Positions 26,676 to 35,433 of a stretch of DNA of 51,214 nt are shown here, one piece after another; positions within the stretch are counted from its first letter, which is position 1, and each line of letters starts with the position of its first letter. The translations under genes and the position numbers were made by a program. The stretch covers positions 1 to 51,214 of the forward strand of contig JANQLW010000030.1 in the NCBI GenBank assembly GCA_028280405.1, in the 5' to 3' direction. Under the pieces are notes generated by a model. That model searched no databases. It was given only the letters and a program-made list of their open reading frames with translations, and was not told where the DNA came from. The DNA is from Bacteroidales bacterium (GTDB lineage Bacteria > Bacteroidota > Bacteroidia > Bacteroidales > GCA-2711565).

Positions 26676-27989
26676 ATGAAATTTAATCAAATTACCCTCA
26701 GTGTTATTTTGTTATTGTTAGCAATAATCATATTTACTTATAAATTAGATATCATTCCCCTTAATAGTTCAGAAAACAATTTTACATTAAAACTACTTGT
26801 TAAGGGAAAGAAACTTGATCCCAAAACCCAATGATATTTTTTAGGTAATAATGAGCAAGGAGCTATGGGGCCGGTATTATTTAGAAAAGATAAGAAAGAT
26901 CATAAACGATATACAGCTTTTTATTTTGATAATAACAGAATTAAAATAGATGGTTATATTGAACATCCCGGCTTGTATACACTTACTAACAATAAGCTAT
27001 CCTGCTTTTTTTCTTTTATGATTGATACAACTTTTCAATTTATTGAAGTGACGCATAAAAATCTTTTTAAAAGAAAGGGATTACTGGATTTTACTCCATT
27101 TAATTATTCAGGCAGTACTTTGAATAAAGAATTGTTTGATTTTTGGAATCGGCAGCATGCTCAAAAGGCTCTCCTGGCCAGAAAGGAGTATTTCGATCTT
27201 TTAGAAAAAAATAAAAGTATGAAACTTGCCTTAAATATTTCAAAACTAAACTTGCCTGAAATAGAAACTAACCCTATAGAGAGAAAAAGTATCCTTAAGC
27301 AGAAAGAAGAATTATTTAATAATATTAAAAGCCTTCGAAATACTGCAGCAATTGACTTTTTAATGAAGCGTCCGAATAGCTATCTTGCTCTTGATTATTT
27401 TTTGGCATACGTATACAGACCTAACTATAGCTCACTGGATGAAACGACTTTGAGGGCTTATGTTTCATTAATGGGAGATACACTTAAGAAAACAACCGTT
27501 TATCAGTCTATTCTTAAGAAATATAAAGCGGTACAGGATTTTTGTATCGGGAAAACTCCTCCTCCTTTTGAATTACCTGGTAAAAATGGAAACAAACTTA
27601 ATCTTAAACAGTTCTATGGTAAGATTGTATTAGTAAATTTTTGGGAAACAGGCTGTGAGTATTGTAAGGAGGAACATGCCAACCTGAAAAAAATTTATAC
27701 TAAATATAATCATGAGGATTTTGAAATCATTGGTGTTTCATTTGAAAATAAAAAATCAGTTTGGGCAGATCATATTGAAAAAACAGGAATGTCCTGGCAT
27801 CATATGATTGATACTTCAGGTTATGATCAATCCCTGATTATTGATACATATGGTTCTCCTGGAATCCCTTCAAGTTTTCTGCTTGATAAGGATGGTAAAG
27901 TAATAGCTAAAAACTTAAGATGCCCGGAATATGCTAAAAAAGAAAAAAACAATATAAACAAACATCTGGAAAATATATTTGGATTTTAA
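26676..27989 (+). pseudogene. TlpA-family thioredoxin gene with in-frame TGA at codon 53
   Basis: Read from the ATG at 26676, codons 1-52 give a membrane anchor (ITLSVILLLLAIIIFTYKLD) and FTLKLLVKGKKLDPKT, the expected start of a DUF4369-like domain. Codon 53 (26832-26834) is TGA, after which the same frame continues unbroken for 385 codons. The remaining ORF from ATG 26865 (374 aa) begins inside the domain and keeps VNFWETGCEYCKEE with CEYC and the cis-Pro segment YGSPGIPSSFLL. This could be a recent nonsense pseudogene, a sequencing error, or a two-part gene with internal restart. It is a paralogue of the TlpA gene at 13435 and lies just before peptide cassette 1. Confidence 0.75.
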
Positions 27990-28012
27990 TACAAATCAAT
28001 TAAATGGAAAAA

Positions 28013-28148
28013 GGACAGAAAGTGTATAGATAAAGATAGCATTTACTTTCTGTCCTAGCTCCTTAAAAAAGAAAGGAGGTTTATGCAAAAATAGAGAAAT
28101 TTGAACTTAGAAGAGAATTCTTTCCCTTGAAATGATATATAGGGGAAA
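28013..28148 (+). promoter_or_regulatory. Structured RNA leader, copy 1
   Basis: Stem 1: GGACAGAAAGT (28013-28023) pairs perfectly with ACTTTCTGTCC (28045-28055). Next, CTCCTT (28059-28064) can pair with AAGGAG (28073-28078) inside the Shine-Dalgarno sequence, hiding it. A micro-ORF follows, then stem 3: TTTCCC (28121-28126) with GGGAAA near 28143-28148. The same layout with different bases in the stems precedes peptides 2, 3 and 4. No T-run follows stem 1, so it is not a simple terminator of the upstream gene. Peptide 1 starts 62 nt further on. Confidence 0.75.
28074..28094 (+). promoter_or_regulatory. Strong Shine-Dalgarno plus micro-ORF (M-Q-K-stop), leader 1
   Basis: AGGAGGT sits 3 nt before ATG CAA AAA TAG (28083-28094). 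Ordinary genes in this window lack such a Shine-Dalgarno sequence, as expected in Bacteroidota, so a 9-nt match to the 16S rRNA 3' end stands out. Whether the 3-codon ORF is translated is unknown. Confidence 0.6.
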
Positions 28149-28210
28149 TACTAATAAAACTGAATTTTTAATGTAGTTTATACATTAAATTAATTTAATT
28201 CCAGCTTATT

Positions 28211-28501
28211 ATGAGAAAAAAAATAGTTAAAAAGATAATCTTAATGATTTCAATTGTTGTGCTTACAACAGCTACATTATATCCTACTGTAGCAAAAGCT
28301 TTTGAACCTTCCATTGATGGGTTTTATTTATTTTATGATAATGATTATTGTTATAATCCGGCATTTACTTCTTTAGGTTATGCTACATTGGAAGATGCTT
28401 TTGAATTTTGTGATATAGTTATGGCCCTATCCTTTTCTTGGGAAGGTGCAACCGGTACTTGGTGCTATTCCCGTTTTTTTGGTGTTTTCGGCCCATATTA
28501 G
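28211..28501 (+). CDS. Secreted small cysteine-containing peptide 1 (EPSIDG type)
   Basis: A 96-aa precursor. Basic MRKKIVKKI, a hydrophobic core, and a likely signal-peptidase I site after VAKA (residue 30) give a mature peptide of about 66 aa beginning FEPSIDGFY. The mature part is aromatic-rich (FYLFYDNDYCY) with three cysteines. It closely parallels peptide 2 (32251) at the mature N terminus and in Cys number but diverges later. A structured leader precedes it and a hairpin follows; the next gene is a GLPGLI protein. Function unknown; a secreted effector, bacteriocin-like or signal peptide are all possible. Confidence 0.7.
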   Translation: MRKKIVKKIILMISIVVLTTATLYPTVAKAFEPSIDGFYLFYDNDYCYNPAFTSLGYATLEDAFEFCDIVMALSFSWEGATGTWCYSRFFGVFGPY

Positions 28502-28530
28502 ATAGTATGCTACTTTTTAGCGAAAATTAA

Positions 28531-28565
28531 TTATTAGCTCTTCTATAAGTAAGAAGAGCTAATAA
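28531..28565 (+). terminator. Hairpin between peptide 1 and GLPGLI gene
   Basis: TTATTAGCTCTTCT (28531-28544) pairs perfectly with AGAAGAGCTAATAA (28552-28565) around a 7-nt loop. No clear U-tract follows, so it may act as a partial terminator or a 3' stabilising hairpin that raises peptide mRNA over the downstream genes. Confidence 0.6.
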
Positions 28566-28590
28566 ATTAAATAATTATAAAATAAAAAGA

Positions 28591-29364
28591 ATGAAAAATC
28601 ACAAATTTTTGATTGTATTAGTATTGTTTACTGCTTTTAATTTGAATGCTCAGGACAAAGAGCTTTTTATTACATATAAATTCGAAAAAAAGAAAATAGA
28701 TCACAAGAGTCTGTTATTTCATGAATCTTATTCTATTCAGAACATAAATGTGTATGCCTACGGTAAAGATTTAATTATTAAACGAATTAGGGGAATTGCA
28801 AGACATGATTATGTTGATGGTAAAATTGTTCCTATTATTCCGGATACGATTTTTAGATGTATAAAGATTGACTATACTAAAAATTATTTGAGGACAGAAG
28901 AGACTATAAGAACCAATATAATATTAGAAGAAAAACTCGATTTATTTAATTGGAATCTTACTAAGGAATCGAAAAGTATATTGGGATATCATTGTACAAA
29001 AGCAGAATGTCATTTTAGAGGCAGAGATTATGTAGTTTATTTTACGACTGAAATTCCTTTTAAAGCCACTCCATGGAAATTTCATGGGTTACCGGGAGTC
29101 ATACTGGAGGCATACTCGAAAGATGAATATTGTAAATGGAAGGCTACATCATTGACCATCCGAAAATATAAAAACAAAAAGAAACCGGTGTGGAGAAGTC
29201 AAAAAATAGTCAATTTAGAGCAGTTCATAACACTATTAAAAGAGCATAAAAAGAATACAGCTGAATTGAAGAAACGAGCTGATCTTATTACCGGAAAACC
29301 ATTTATAGAAAGGTTGAAAGTTAATTGGAGAATTGAAGCTTTTGATTTAAACCTTAATAATTAA
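28591..29364 (+). CDS. GLPGLI family protein, cassette 1
   Basis: A 257-aa exported protein with signal peptide ending NLNAQ (about residue 20). The family signature appears as KFHGLPGVILE near residues 163-173, inside the usual TPWKFHGLPG context, and FRGRDYVVYFT precedes it. GLPGLI proteins are Bacteroidota-specific periplasmic/envelope proteins of unknown role. It is a paralogue of the 32686 product. The outer-membrane barrel gene starts 8 bp downstream, so the two are coupled. Confidence 0.88.
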   Translation: MKNHKFLIVLVLFTAFNLNAQDKELFITYKFEKKKIDHKSLLFHESYSIQNINVYAYGKDLIIKRIRGIARHDYVDGKIVPIIPDTIFRCIKIDYTKNYLRTEETIRTNIILEEKLDLFNWNLTKESKSILGYHCTKAECHFRGRDYVVYFTTEIPFKATPWKFHGLPGVILEAYSKDEYCKWKATSLTIRKYKNKKKPVWRSQKIVNLEQFITLLKEHKKNTAELKKRADLITGKPFIERLKVNWRIEAFDLNLNN

Positions 29365-29372
29365 AATTTATT

Positions 29373-32033
29373 GTGATTAACAGGTTGATTAGATCCATAG
29401 TTTTATTATTAATAACTAGTTTTAGTTATTGTATTTGCGCAAATGCTCAAGAGAAAATAATTATTACCGGACAAATAAAAGGTTATAATAATGAACCATT
29501 ACCATACAGTGATGTTTTAATAACAAAGCAAGATAGTTCAAAATATATCTTAGCCTTTGATGTAGCCGATAAAAACGGGAATTATAAGATAGAACTAGTG
29601 ACTAAGCTGAAATTCCTGCAAATTGAAGCAGTTTTTATGGGATACAATAAAGGTGTCAAAAAATTATTATTAGAAAAAGGGAAGCTGAAATATGTTCATG
29701 ATTTTATTCTGGAATTTAGTACCGAAGAAATTGAAGAAGTAAAAATTGTATCGGAAAAACCCTTATATCAAATACGGCAGGATACCACTTATTTTAATCT
29801 GGCAAAAATACGCGATAGCACTGAAGTAGTAGTTGAGGACCTGATCAGGAAACTTCCGGGAGTTACCGTTCTAGAGGATGGGAGGATAAAATTTAAAGGA
29901 AAAAAAGTAACTAACGTACTGCTTGATGGAGATGATTTGTTTGAAGGAAATTATACTTTAGGAACTAAAAATATTCAGGCTGACCATGTAGAAGGAATCA
30001 GTGCTGTCGAAAATTATACCAATAATCCATTGTTAAGGGGAGTAGAAATTACAGAAGATGTTGCACTCAATCTGAAATTCAGATCGGGCTTATCTTTATC
30101 ACATAATCTTAGAACCGGCATTGGTTCGGACAAAAGATACAGTATTACGCACAAGGCAATTGCTATCACCAAAAAGGTAAAAGCATTCTCTTTGCTCGAT
30201 CATAATACATTAGGAGGTAATGCAGGTCAGGGATTTTTTAATCCCGGTTCATATATAAATCGCATTGCAAATAATAACAGATCGGGTGCGCCAAACTTTT
30301 TAGGGCTATCAATGTCTGCAACTCAAGGCGAAAGAAATAATTCATTTTTTGGAAGTATTAATATTTTACCCCACATTACCGAAACTTTTAAAGCTCGCCT
30401 GAATATTGATTATTTCAGAGACAAAGCAGAAAGTGAACATTATTCAAAACAAATTGTAACAGTTGATCCCTTAAATCCGATCGTAATTGAACAATCTAAT
30501 GAACAAATTGATTTCCCACGTTTTTTTAACGGAAAACTACTCCTTGAAAAATATTTATCTAAAAATATTAAAGTTGATAATACAAGTATTTTTTCCGTGA
30601 AAAGAAATTTGAGCAATAATTCAGCGATTCAGAATAAAACTCCTCAGCAGTTTGATAAATCTATAAATGACCATTATTTCAAGAATATGTTCGTTTATAC
30701 CCAAAGATTAAGTAACGGATCTTCCATGTATTTGAATTGTGATATCAGTTCTAATGAATCACAGGAAGAACTACTTATTATGCCGGGAATCGATCTAAAA
30801 TCAAATAAATTGATCGATGAACAATTAACAATTCAAAATATAAGATCGAAAAAAGATGGCATCGAACTTAGAGGAATGTTCCTTGTATCACTTTTTAAAA
30901 AACATAAAATTAATGTTGGCTTTAACGGAAAATTTTATAAAACTTCATTAAACTCTACTCTTAATAATATCGGCCTGCATAATGATTTTTCAAATGAAAT
31001 TACTTACAGGATTTTTGTCCCGAATATGAGCTTAAACTATGAATATAAATATAACAAAATTGAAATACGACCAAAAATAAACCTTAAGTTGTACAATTAT
31101 AGTTATGAGAATAAGATCTCTTATTTGGAGAATAGTGAAACCAATTTACTTGCAGATGTTTCTTTAGGTATAAAATATAAGTTTATCTATAATCATGAGC
31201 TCTTATTGAATATAAATAGCTCTGCAGAAGCACCGGACGACAGCAGAATTTATGATAATTATATTCTGACTTCTAACCGTCTGCTGAAAAACAATAAAAT
31301 AAGTTTTAAAGCCCAAGAAACTCAAAATGCACATATTTCTTATTGTTATAATTCTATGTTAACCGGCTTTGGTTATTCGATTGGTGCTAATTACAATAGA
31401 AATAATTATAGCTACCAGACAGATTATATATTTGATCAGGACATTACCTATCAAACTTCCTATCTAAGCGATAATGGTGCATCAGGTTATGCATTGAATG
31501 CAAACCTTAACGTAAAGATTGGAAAAATACTGGAACGAATTGGTATAAAGTATTCATACAGCTCTAATGAATTTTATAATTCGGTTAACTCTGAGGTGGC
31601 TCAAAAAAAGAATAATAACCGACATTATATTCAAATGTTTATACAAACCAAAGTGTTTTGGAACTTGTATATTGAAAATCAAACCTCATACAATCGATCT
31701 GTTTATTTCTCTGAGAATATAAAGCTGAACGACAATGAAAGCCTGAGCAGCAAGTTCTCATTGTACTTTAATCTTTTTAACCGTATAAATGTCAAGGCAT
31801 TTTATACTTATGTGGTTCCTTCACTCAATAATTTCAATAATAATAACCAATCCTTAAATGCTACTTTAAGGTTTATTAGTAAAAAGAAGAATATCATATT
31901 TATGCTTGAGGGACGAAACCTGATAAATCAAAAGTCAAATAATTTGTTTAATACCAATGAATATTCCGAAACGATTTCTTATAGTAATCTACAAAGGAGA
32001 TACTTTTTGTTTTCGGTAGAAGTCAGATTTTAA
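29373..32033 (+). CDS. Outer-membrane beta-barrel protein with CarboxypepD_reg-like domain
   Basis: An 886-aa TonB-receptor-like protein. After a signal peptide (to about CANAQ, residue 26), a carboxypeptidase-regulatory-like domain starts IIITGQIKGYNNEPLPYSDV. A plug-like region follows (VEDLIRKLPGVTVLEDGRIK near 150-170, TNVLLDGDDLFEGNY), then a long alternating beta-barrel ending in aromatic SVEVRF. No clear TonB box seen. The start codon is GTG at 29373. Typical partner of GLPGLI proteins; it might pass the peptide or another substrate across the outer membrane, which is inference. Confidence 0.85.
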   Translation: MINRLIRSIVLLLITSFSYCICANAQEKIIITGQIKGYNNEPLPYSDVLITKQDSSKYILAFDVADKNGNYKIELVTKLKFLQIEAVFMGYNKGVKKLLLEKGKLKYVHDFILEFSTEEIEEVKIVSEKPLYQIRQDTTYFNLAKIRDSTEVVVEDLIRKLPGVTVLEDGRIKFKGKKVTNVLLDGDDLFEGNYTLGTKNIQADHVEGISAVENYTNNPLLRGVEITEDVALNLKFRSGLSLSHNLRTGIGSDKRYSITHKAIAITKKVKAFSLLDHNTLGGNAGQGFFNPGSYINRIANNNRSGAPNFLGLSMSATQGERNNSFFGSINILPHITETFKARLNIDYFRDKAESEHYSKQIVTVDPLNPIVIEQSNEQIDFPRFFNGKLLLEKYLSKNIKVDNTSIFSVKRNLSNNSAIQNKTPQQFDKSINDHYFKNMFVYTQRLSNGSSMYLNCDISSNESQEELLIMPGIDLKSNKLIDEQLTIQNIRSKKDGIELRGMFLVSLFKKHKINVGFNGKFYKTSLNSTLNNIGLHNDFSNEITYRIFVPNMSLNYEYKYNKIEIRPKINLKLYNYSYENKISYLENSETNLLADVSLGIKYKFIYNHELLLNINSSAEAPDDSRIYDNYILTSNRLLKNNKISFKAQETQNAHISYCYNSMLTGFGYSIGANYNRNNYSYQTDYIFDQDITYQTSYLSDNGASGYALNANLNVKIGKILERIGIKYSYSSNEFYNSVNSEVAQKKNNNRHYIQMFIQTKVFWNLYIENQTSYNRSVYFSENIKLNDNESLSSKFSLYFNLFNRINVKAFYTYVVPSLNNFNNNNQSLNATLRFISKKKNIIFMLEGRNLINQKSNNLFNTNEYSETISYSNLQRRYFLFSVEVRF

Positions 32034-32080
32034 GAATGAAAAAATGATGTCAAATAATTAATTTATAAATGTAAATAATA

Positions 32081-32216
32081 GGGCAGGATTAGTAAACATT
32101 TCGATAGTATATATATCCTGCCCTTACTCCCAAAAAGAAAGGAGATTTAATGCAAAAATAAACAAAATATGATACGGGAAAGTTTTCTTCCTACCCTTGA
32201 AAGGATAAACAGGGTA
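32081..32216 (+). promoter_or_regulatory. Structured RNA leader, copy 2
   Basis: Stem 1: GGGCAGGAT (32081-32089) with ATCCTGCCC (32115-32123). CTCC (32127-32130) can pair with GGAG (32141-32144) of the Shine-Dalgarno sequence. Stem 3: TACCCT (32192-32197) with AGGGTA (32211-32216), with loop TGAAAGGATAAAC close to TGAAATGATATAT in copy 1. Stem 1 differs in sequence from copy 1 but is fully paired, which supports selection on structure. It begins 47 bp after the barrel gene and ends 34 bp before peptide 2. Confidence 0.75.
32138..32161 (+). promoter_or_regulatory. Shine-Dalgarno plus micro-ORF (M-Q-K-stop), leader 2
   Basis: AAAGGAGA precedes ATG CAA AAA TAA (32150-32161), encoding the same tripeptide as leader 1 with a different stop codon. 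The match to the 16S tail is 7 nt, weaker than in the other copies. Confidence 0.55.
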
Positions 32217-32250
32217 ACAATAAAAATTTATAAATATTAATTAAATTGTT

Positions 32251-32568
32251 ATGAAAAAATTTAATTCTATTAAAAAATCAATTTTAATTTGTTCAATTGT
32301 ACTATTTTCTTTATCGTTATTCTATCCATCAATTTCTAAAGCCTATGAGCCAAGTATTGACGGGGTTTATTGGTATTATGATGAATATTTTTGTCAGGGA
32401 CCTTGGATTGCTTATTTGACATTAACCGGATATACTTCTTTTGGCTGGGTTGTTATGGGGGGACAGCAATGTTTTGCCAAATTTGTATCCTGGTATAGCA
32501 TAGGCGGAGGATGGTGTGGTAATTTTGCACCGGATTATTCTAATACTGATATATTTCCTTGGTTTTAA
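32251..32568 (+). CDS. Secreted small cysteine-containing peptide 2 (EPSIDG type)
   Basis: A 105-aa precursor with signal peptide (KKSILICSIVLFSLSLFYPS) and likely cleavage after ISKA (residue 31). The mature peptide begins YEPSIDGVYWYYDEYFC and has three cysteines, many aromatic residues and glycine-rich patches (SIGGGWCGN). It matches peptide 1 at the mature N terminus and cassette position; the C-terminal halves have diverged. Followed by a hairpin and a GLPGLI gene. Function unknown. Confidence 0.7.
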   Translation: MKKFNSIKKSILICSIVLFSLSLFYPSISKAYEPSIDGVYWYYDEYFCQGPWIAYLTLTGYTSFGWVVMGGQQCFAKFVSWYSIGGGWCGNFAPDYSNTDIFPWF

Positions 32569-32615
32569 TGTCTTATTACGTGGTATTGAAAACTAATATA
32601 TGATTGACAATAGAT

Positions 32616-32643
32616 CAGCTATCCCGAAAAAACGGGATAGCTG
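32616..32643 (+). terminator. Hairpin between peptide 2 and GLPGLI gene
   Basis: CAGCTATCCCG (32616-32626) pairs perfectly with CGGGATAGCTG (32633-32643) around a six-A loop. Strong GC-containing stem without a following U-tract; same position as the hairpins after the other peptide genes. Confidence 0.6.
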
Positions 32644-32685
32644 TAATTAATAAGCAATGAATAATTAAAAAAATAGAAAAGAAAA

Positions 32686-33465
32686 ATGAGAGTTTATAAG
32701 TATTTATTACTAATGATCATATTCTGCAGCACTATTGCAGAGCCTTTAATTGCACAGGAAAAAGAACTATTTATCAGCTATAAGTTTGAAAGATTGAGAA
32801 AATATCCTGGTAAGGATATGTATCATAAGGCCAGACCTCAAAACATAGATGTTTTTGCTTTGAATAATGGAGTTGTTGTCAGAAAGATCATTGCTATAAT
32901 GACGTCATCATTTAAAAATGGTGAAATGATACATGGTGCTCCCGATACAGTATTTAGTTATATTAAATTTGACTATAAAGACAATTTCTTATATGAGAAG
33001 TTATTAAGGGGAGATGGAATGCTGTTGAAAGAACCTCTTAACTTGTTTAAATGGAAATTGGAAAAGGAGACAAAGACAATTCTGGGTTACACATGCCTGA
33101 AGGCAACATGTAATTTCAGAGGAAGAAACTATGAAGCTTTTTTTACGCGGGATTTACCATTCAAAGCCACTCCGTGGAAATTTCATGGTTTACCCGGAAC
33201 CATACTGGAAGTTTATTCAACTGATGGCTTTTGTAAATGGGAAGCCCAGAAATTGACTATCAGACCTAAGGGAACTGCTGTTGATCTTCAGCTTGAAGGA
33301 CTTAAACCGGTAAACCTGAATCAGTATATCGATTATTTAAAGAAGCAAAAAAGAAGAATATTAGAAACAAGAAAAAAAACTGCTTTATTAATGGGAAATA
33401 CGCCGATAGGAAATTCAAAACTTTCTGATGAAATTGAAATTTTTGATCCTGATTTGATTTATTAA
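32686..33465 (+). CDS. GLPGLI family protein, cassette 2
   Basis: A 259-aa exported protein, signal peptide ending near LIAQ (residue 24). The signature KFHGLPGTILE is near residues 165-175, and FRGRNYEAFFT matches the equivalent stretch of the 28591 product, so the two are close paralogues. Unlike cassette 1, no barrel gene follows; the cassette ends here and a 182-bp inverted-repeat element lies directly after. Confidence 0.87.
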   Translation: MRVYKYLLLMIIFCSTIAEPLIAQEKELFISYKFERLRKYPGKDMYHKARPQNIDVFALNNGVVVRKIIAIMTSSFKNGEMIHGAPDTVFSYIKFDYKDNFLYEKLLRGDGMLLKEPLNLFKWKLEKETKTILGYTCLKATCNFRGRNYEAFFTRDLPFKATPWKFHGLPGTILEVYSTDGFCKWEAQKLTIRPKGTAVDLQLEGLKPVNLNQYIDYLKKQKRRILETRKKTALLMGNTPIGNSKLSDEIEIFDPDLIY

Positions 33466-33468
33466 TCT

Positions 33469-33650
33469 TAAATAAGGTTGGCCGTTTTAATAATAAATCT
33501 ATCTTAGGTTAACGCCAATGCGAAGCCTTGGGATTGTTATATTGTTTGTGCTATTAATTGTGAACTTTCAAAAAATTGAACTGGTTTTAATAAACCCAGA
33601 TCAGGTCGAACTCACGTTAAATTAATTATTAAAACGGCCAACCTTATTTA
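33469..33650. mobile_element. MITE-like element with 26-bp perfect inverted repeats
   Basis: The 26 bases at 33469-33494 (starting TAAATAAGGTTGGCCG) are perfectly complementary to 33625-33650, enclosing 130 bp without a sensible ORF. It starts 4 bp after the stop codon of the GLPGLI gene. It could be a non-autonomous transposable element or a very long hairpin. No matching transposase is present. The rest of the gap to 33751 shows nothing else. Confidence 0.65.
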
Positions 33651-33751
33651 GGGATTGATATCATCAGAAATGGATTCCTGTATAACACAAAGACGGTAAA
33701 AACGCAGAGCTTCAGAAAGATAAGAGAACACCCCACTTGGCAAAGTAACAC

Positions 33752-35263
33752 TTAAGACTTTTTGTTCAATAATATTCTAATGGTTGTTCCCTGATCTAAG
33801 GTACTTGACTTTACAAATATTTTACCTTTATGGTAATTTTTAATGATTCGTTCCGATAATGACAAGCCTAAACCCCATCCTCTTTTTTTAGTGGTATAAC
33901 CCGGACTAAAAACAGATTTAAAACTTGACTTAGCGATACCTTTACCCGTATCTGAAAAATCAAGAATAATGTATTTATGATCTTCTTTTATAATAATTCT
34001 AAGTGATCCGGAACCATTCATTGCATCTACCGCATTTTTGCAAATATTTTCTACGACCCATTCAAAAAGAGGAACATTAATGGGGGCAATAAATTCTTTT
34101 TTCTTATGAGAATTAATTGAATACTTTATTTTTTTGGAAGTACGTTTTTTGATATAATCAATACTATTATAAATAACCTGAACGATGTTTTGTTTTTCAA
34201 GCATTGCAGGAGAGCCGATTTTGGAGAATCGATCGGTAATGTTCTTTAATCGATTGAGGTCATTTTCAATTTCCAGGATAACTTCAGGGGCTGTCTCTTT
34301 CATTTTCAGAATTTCTACCCAGGCAATAATGGAGGAAAGAGGAGTGCCCAGCTGATGTGCTGTTTCTTTTGACATACCCACCCATACCTGATTTTGCTCA
34401 GAACGACGCGACATGCTGAACAATAAATAGGCAATGATGAAGAAAAATCCAATCACCGAAAACTGAATGTATGGGAAGTACTTTATTTGTGTTAATAAAA
34501 AAGAGTTTTTATAATAAATATAAGATACTCCGGTTTCCGGTAGTTCTATTTGAATGACTTCATTTTCAGCTTTCATTTGACGGATAATCTTTTTTACAAA
34601 TTCCGGCTCTTTCATTTTTGATGAATCAATATTTCCAAAAGCCATTACTTTATTACGCGCTTCATTAGTTACAATTACAGGAACAGAAACCGAATTTTCA
34701 ACGATTTCGGAAAAAAAAGATTCGATCAGATCACTGAGAACCTGCCGAAGTTCGGTGTAGATTTTTGATTCTTTATAATACAGAATGTGCTTGTTATTTT
34801 CCGATAAATTAATGGTTATTGGATCAAACGAACTAAACTCTTTTCTTCTTTTGCCAATAAACACCTTTACCTTTTTGGGGTCGAAATCTGTATTGGCACT
34901 GTTAATAATATTGTCGAGAGTATCAGTAAGAACCAATGGTATGGTTGTGTTGTCAGTTATGATTTTCAGGTAAAAAGTTAAATCTTTGGAATTATTCTCT
35001 GCCGGAATTCGTTTATAAGTTTCTGCAAGCAATTCTGCGCGTTTGCGTTCTTCTTCTTTTATCTGTTCAAAGAAATTATTGGTGTAATTTACGAGATTGG
35101 CTTTTCGCTGAATGGTATTGGCCCAGACTTTTACATTATTGCGTTCATTATTTGCAAATTGATTTACCAGCATATTGGTATACCAAAGGGAAACGGCAAT
35201 AATTACTATTGCCAGAGCAAACAATCCAATTTTCCAATATCGTTTTTGTAGATATATGTTCAA
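33752..35263 (-). CDS. Membrane sensor histidine kinase
   Basis: A 503-aa kinase. TM helix 1 is at about 13-31 and TM helix 2 at about 264-283, with a periplasmic sensor region between them. Cytoplasmic HisKA is seen in MSKETAHQLGTPLSS with the phospho-accepting His near 305. HATPase_c has N box ENICKNAVDAMNG, G1 DTGKGIAKS and G2 GWGLGLSL. The start is TTG; an in-frame stop lies just upstream and the next ATG is after TM1. No response regulator is adjacent, so it is an orphan kinase; it is divergent from the efflux operon. Confidence 0.88.
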   Translation of the reverse strand: MNIYLQKRYWKIGLFALAIVIIAVSLWYTNMLVNQFANNERNNVKVWANTIQRKANLVNYTNNFFEQIKEEERKRAELLAETYKRIPAENNSKDLTFYLKIITDNTTIPLVLTDTLDNIINSANTDFDPKKVKVFIGKRRKEFSSFDPITINLSENNKHILYYKESKIYTELRQVLSDLIESFFSEIVENSVSVPVIVTNEARNKVMAFGNIDSSKMKEPEFVKKIIRQMKAENEVIQIELPETGVSYIYYKNSFLLTQIKYFPYIQFSVIGFFFIIAYLLFSMSRRSEQNQVWVGMSKETAHQLGTPLSSIIAWVEILKMKETAPEVILEIENDLNRLKNITDRFSKIGSPAMLEKQNIVQVIYNSIDYIKKRTSKKIKYSINSHKKKEFIAPINVPLFEWVVENICKNAVDAMNGSGSLRIIIKEDHKYIILDFSDTGKGIAKSSFKSVFSPGYTTKKRGWGLGLSLSERIIKNYHKGKIFVKSSTLDQGTTIRILLNKKS

Positions 35264-35397
35264 AATAATGATTTGTTAGTGGTTTATAGGTAACGCCTTT
35301 AAATATTATTTATTTTCTTTCTTTCTGCTTATAAGTATTTTCTTATCAAATCAACTTAACATTAAGCTGTAACCTTTAAGCCCTCTTAAGGGTCTAA

Positions 35398-35423
35398 GTT
35401 ATAAAAATACGTGTATTTATAAC
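35398..35423 (+). promoter_or_regulatory. Candidate palindromic operator upstream of efflux operon
   Basis: GTTATAAAAATAC and TGTATTTATAAC form an imperfect inverted repeat ending 10 bp before the ATPase start codon. The only interruptions are two extra A residues and the centre. It may be a regulator site or part of the promoter; no regulator gene is nearby. Confidence 0.35.
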
Positions 35424-35433
35424 AGAATTAACC

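Noticed and set aside
28013-28055. Leader stem 1 as an ordinary intrinsic terminator of the upstream gene
   Set aside because: No T-run follows in any of the four copies; the next bases are A-rich and lead into a strong Shine-Dalgarno sequence.
28211-28501. Peptides 1 and 2 as double-glycine-leader RiPP precursors
   Set aside because: They have clear Sec signal peptides with A-x-A-like cleavage sites, and no C39 peptidase transporter or modifying enzyme is nearby.
33652-33750. Possible small gene or RNA between the inverted-repeat element and the kinase gene
   Set aside because: No ORF with a sensible start and no stable hairpin; words such as cacaaagacggtaaaaacgc look like dispersed intergenic repeat debris.
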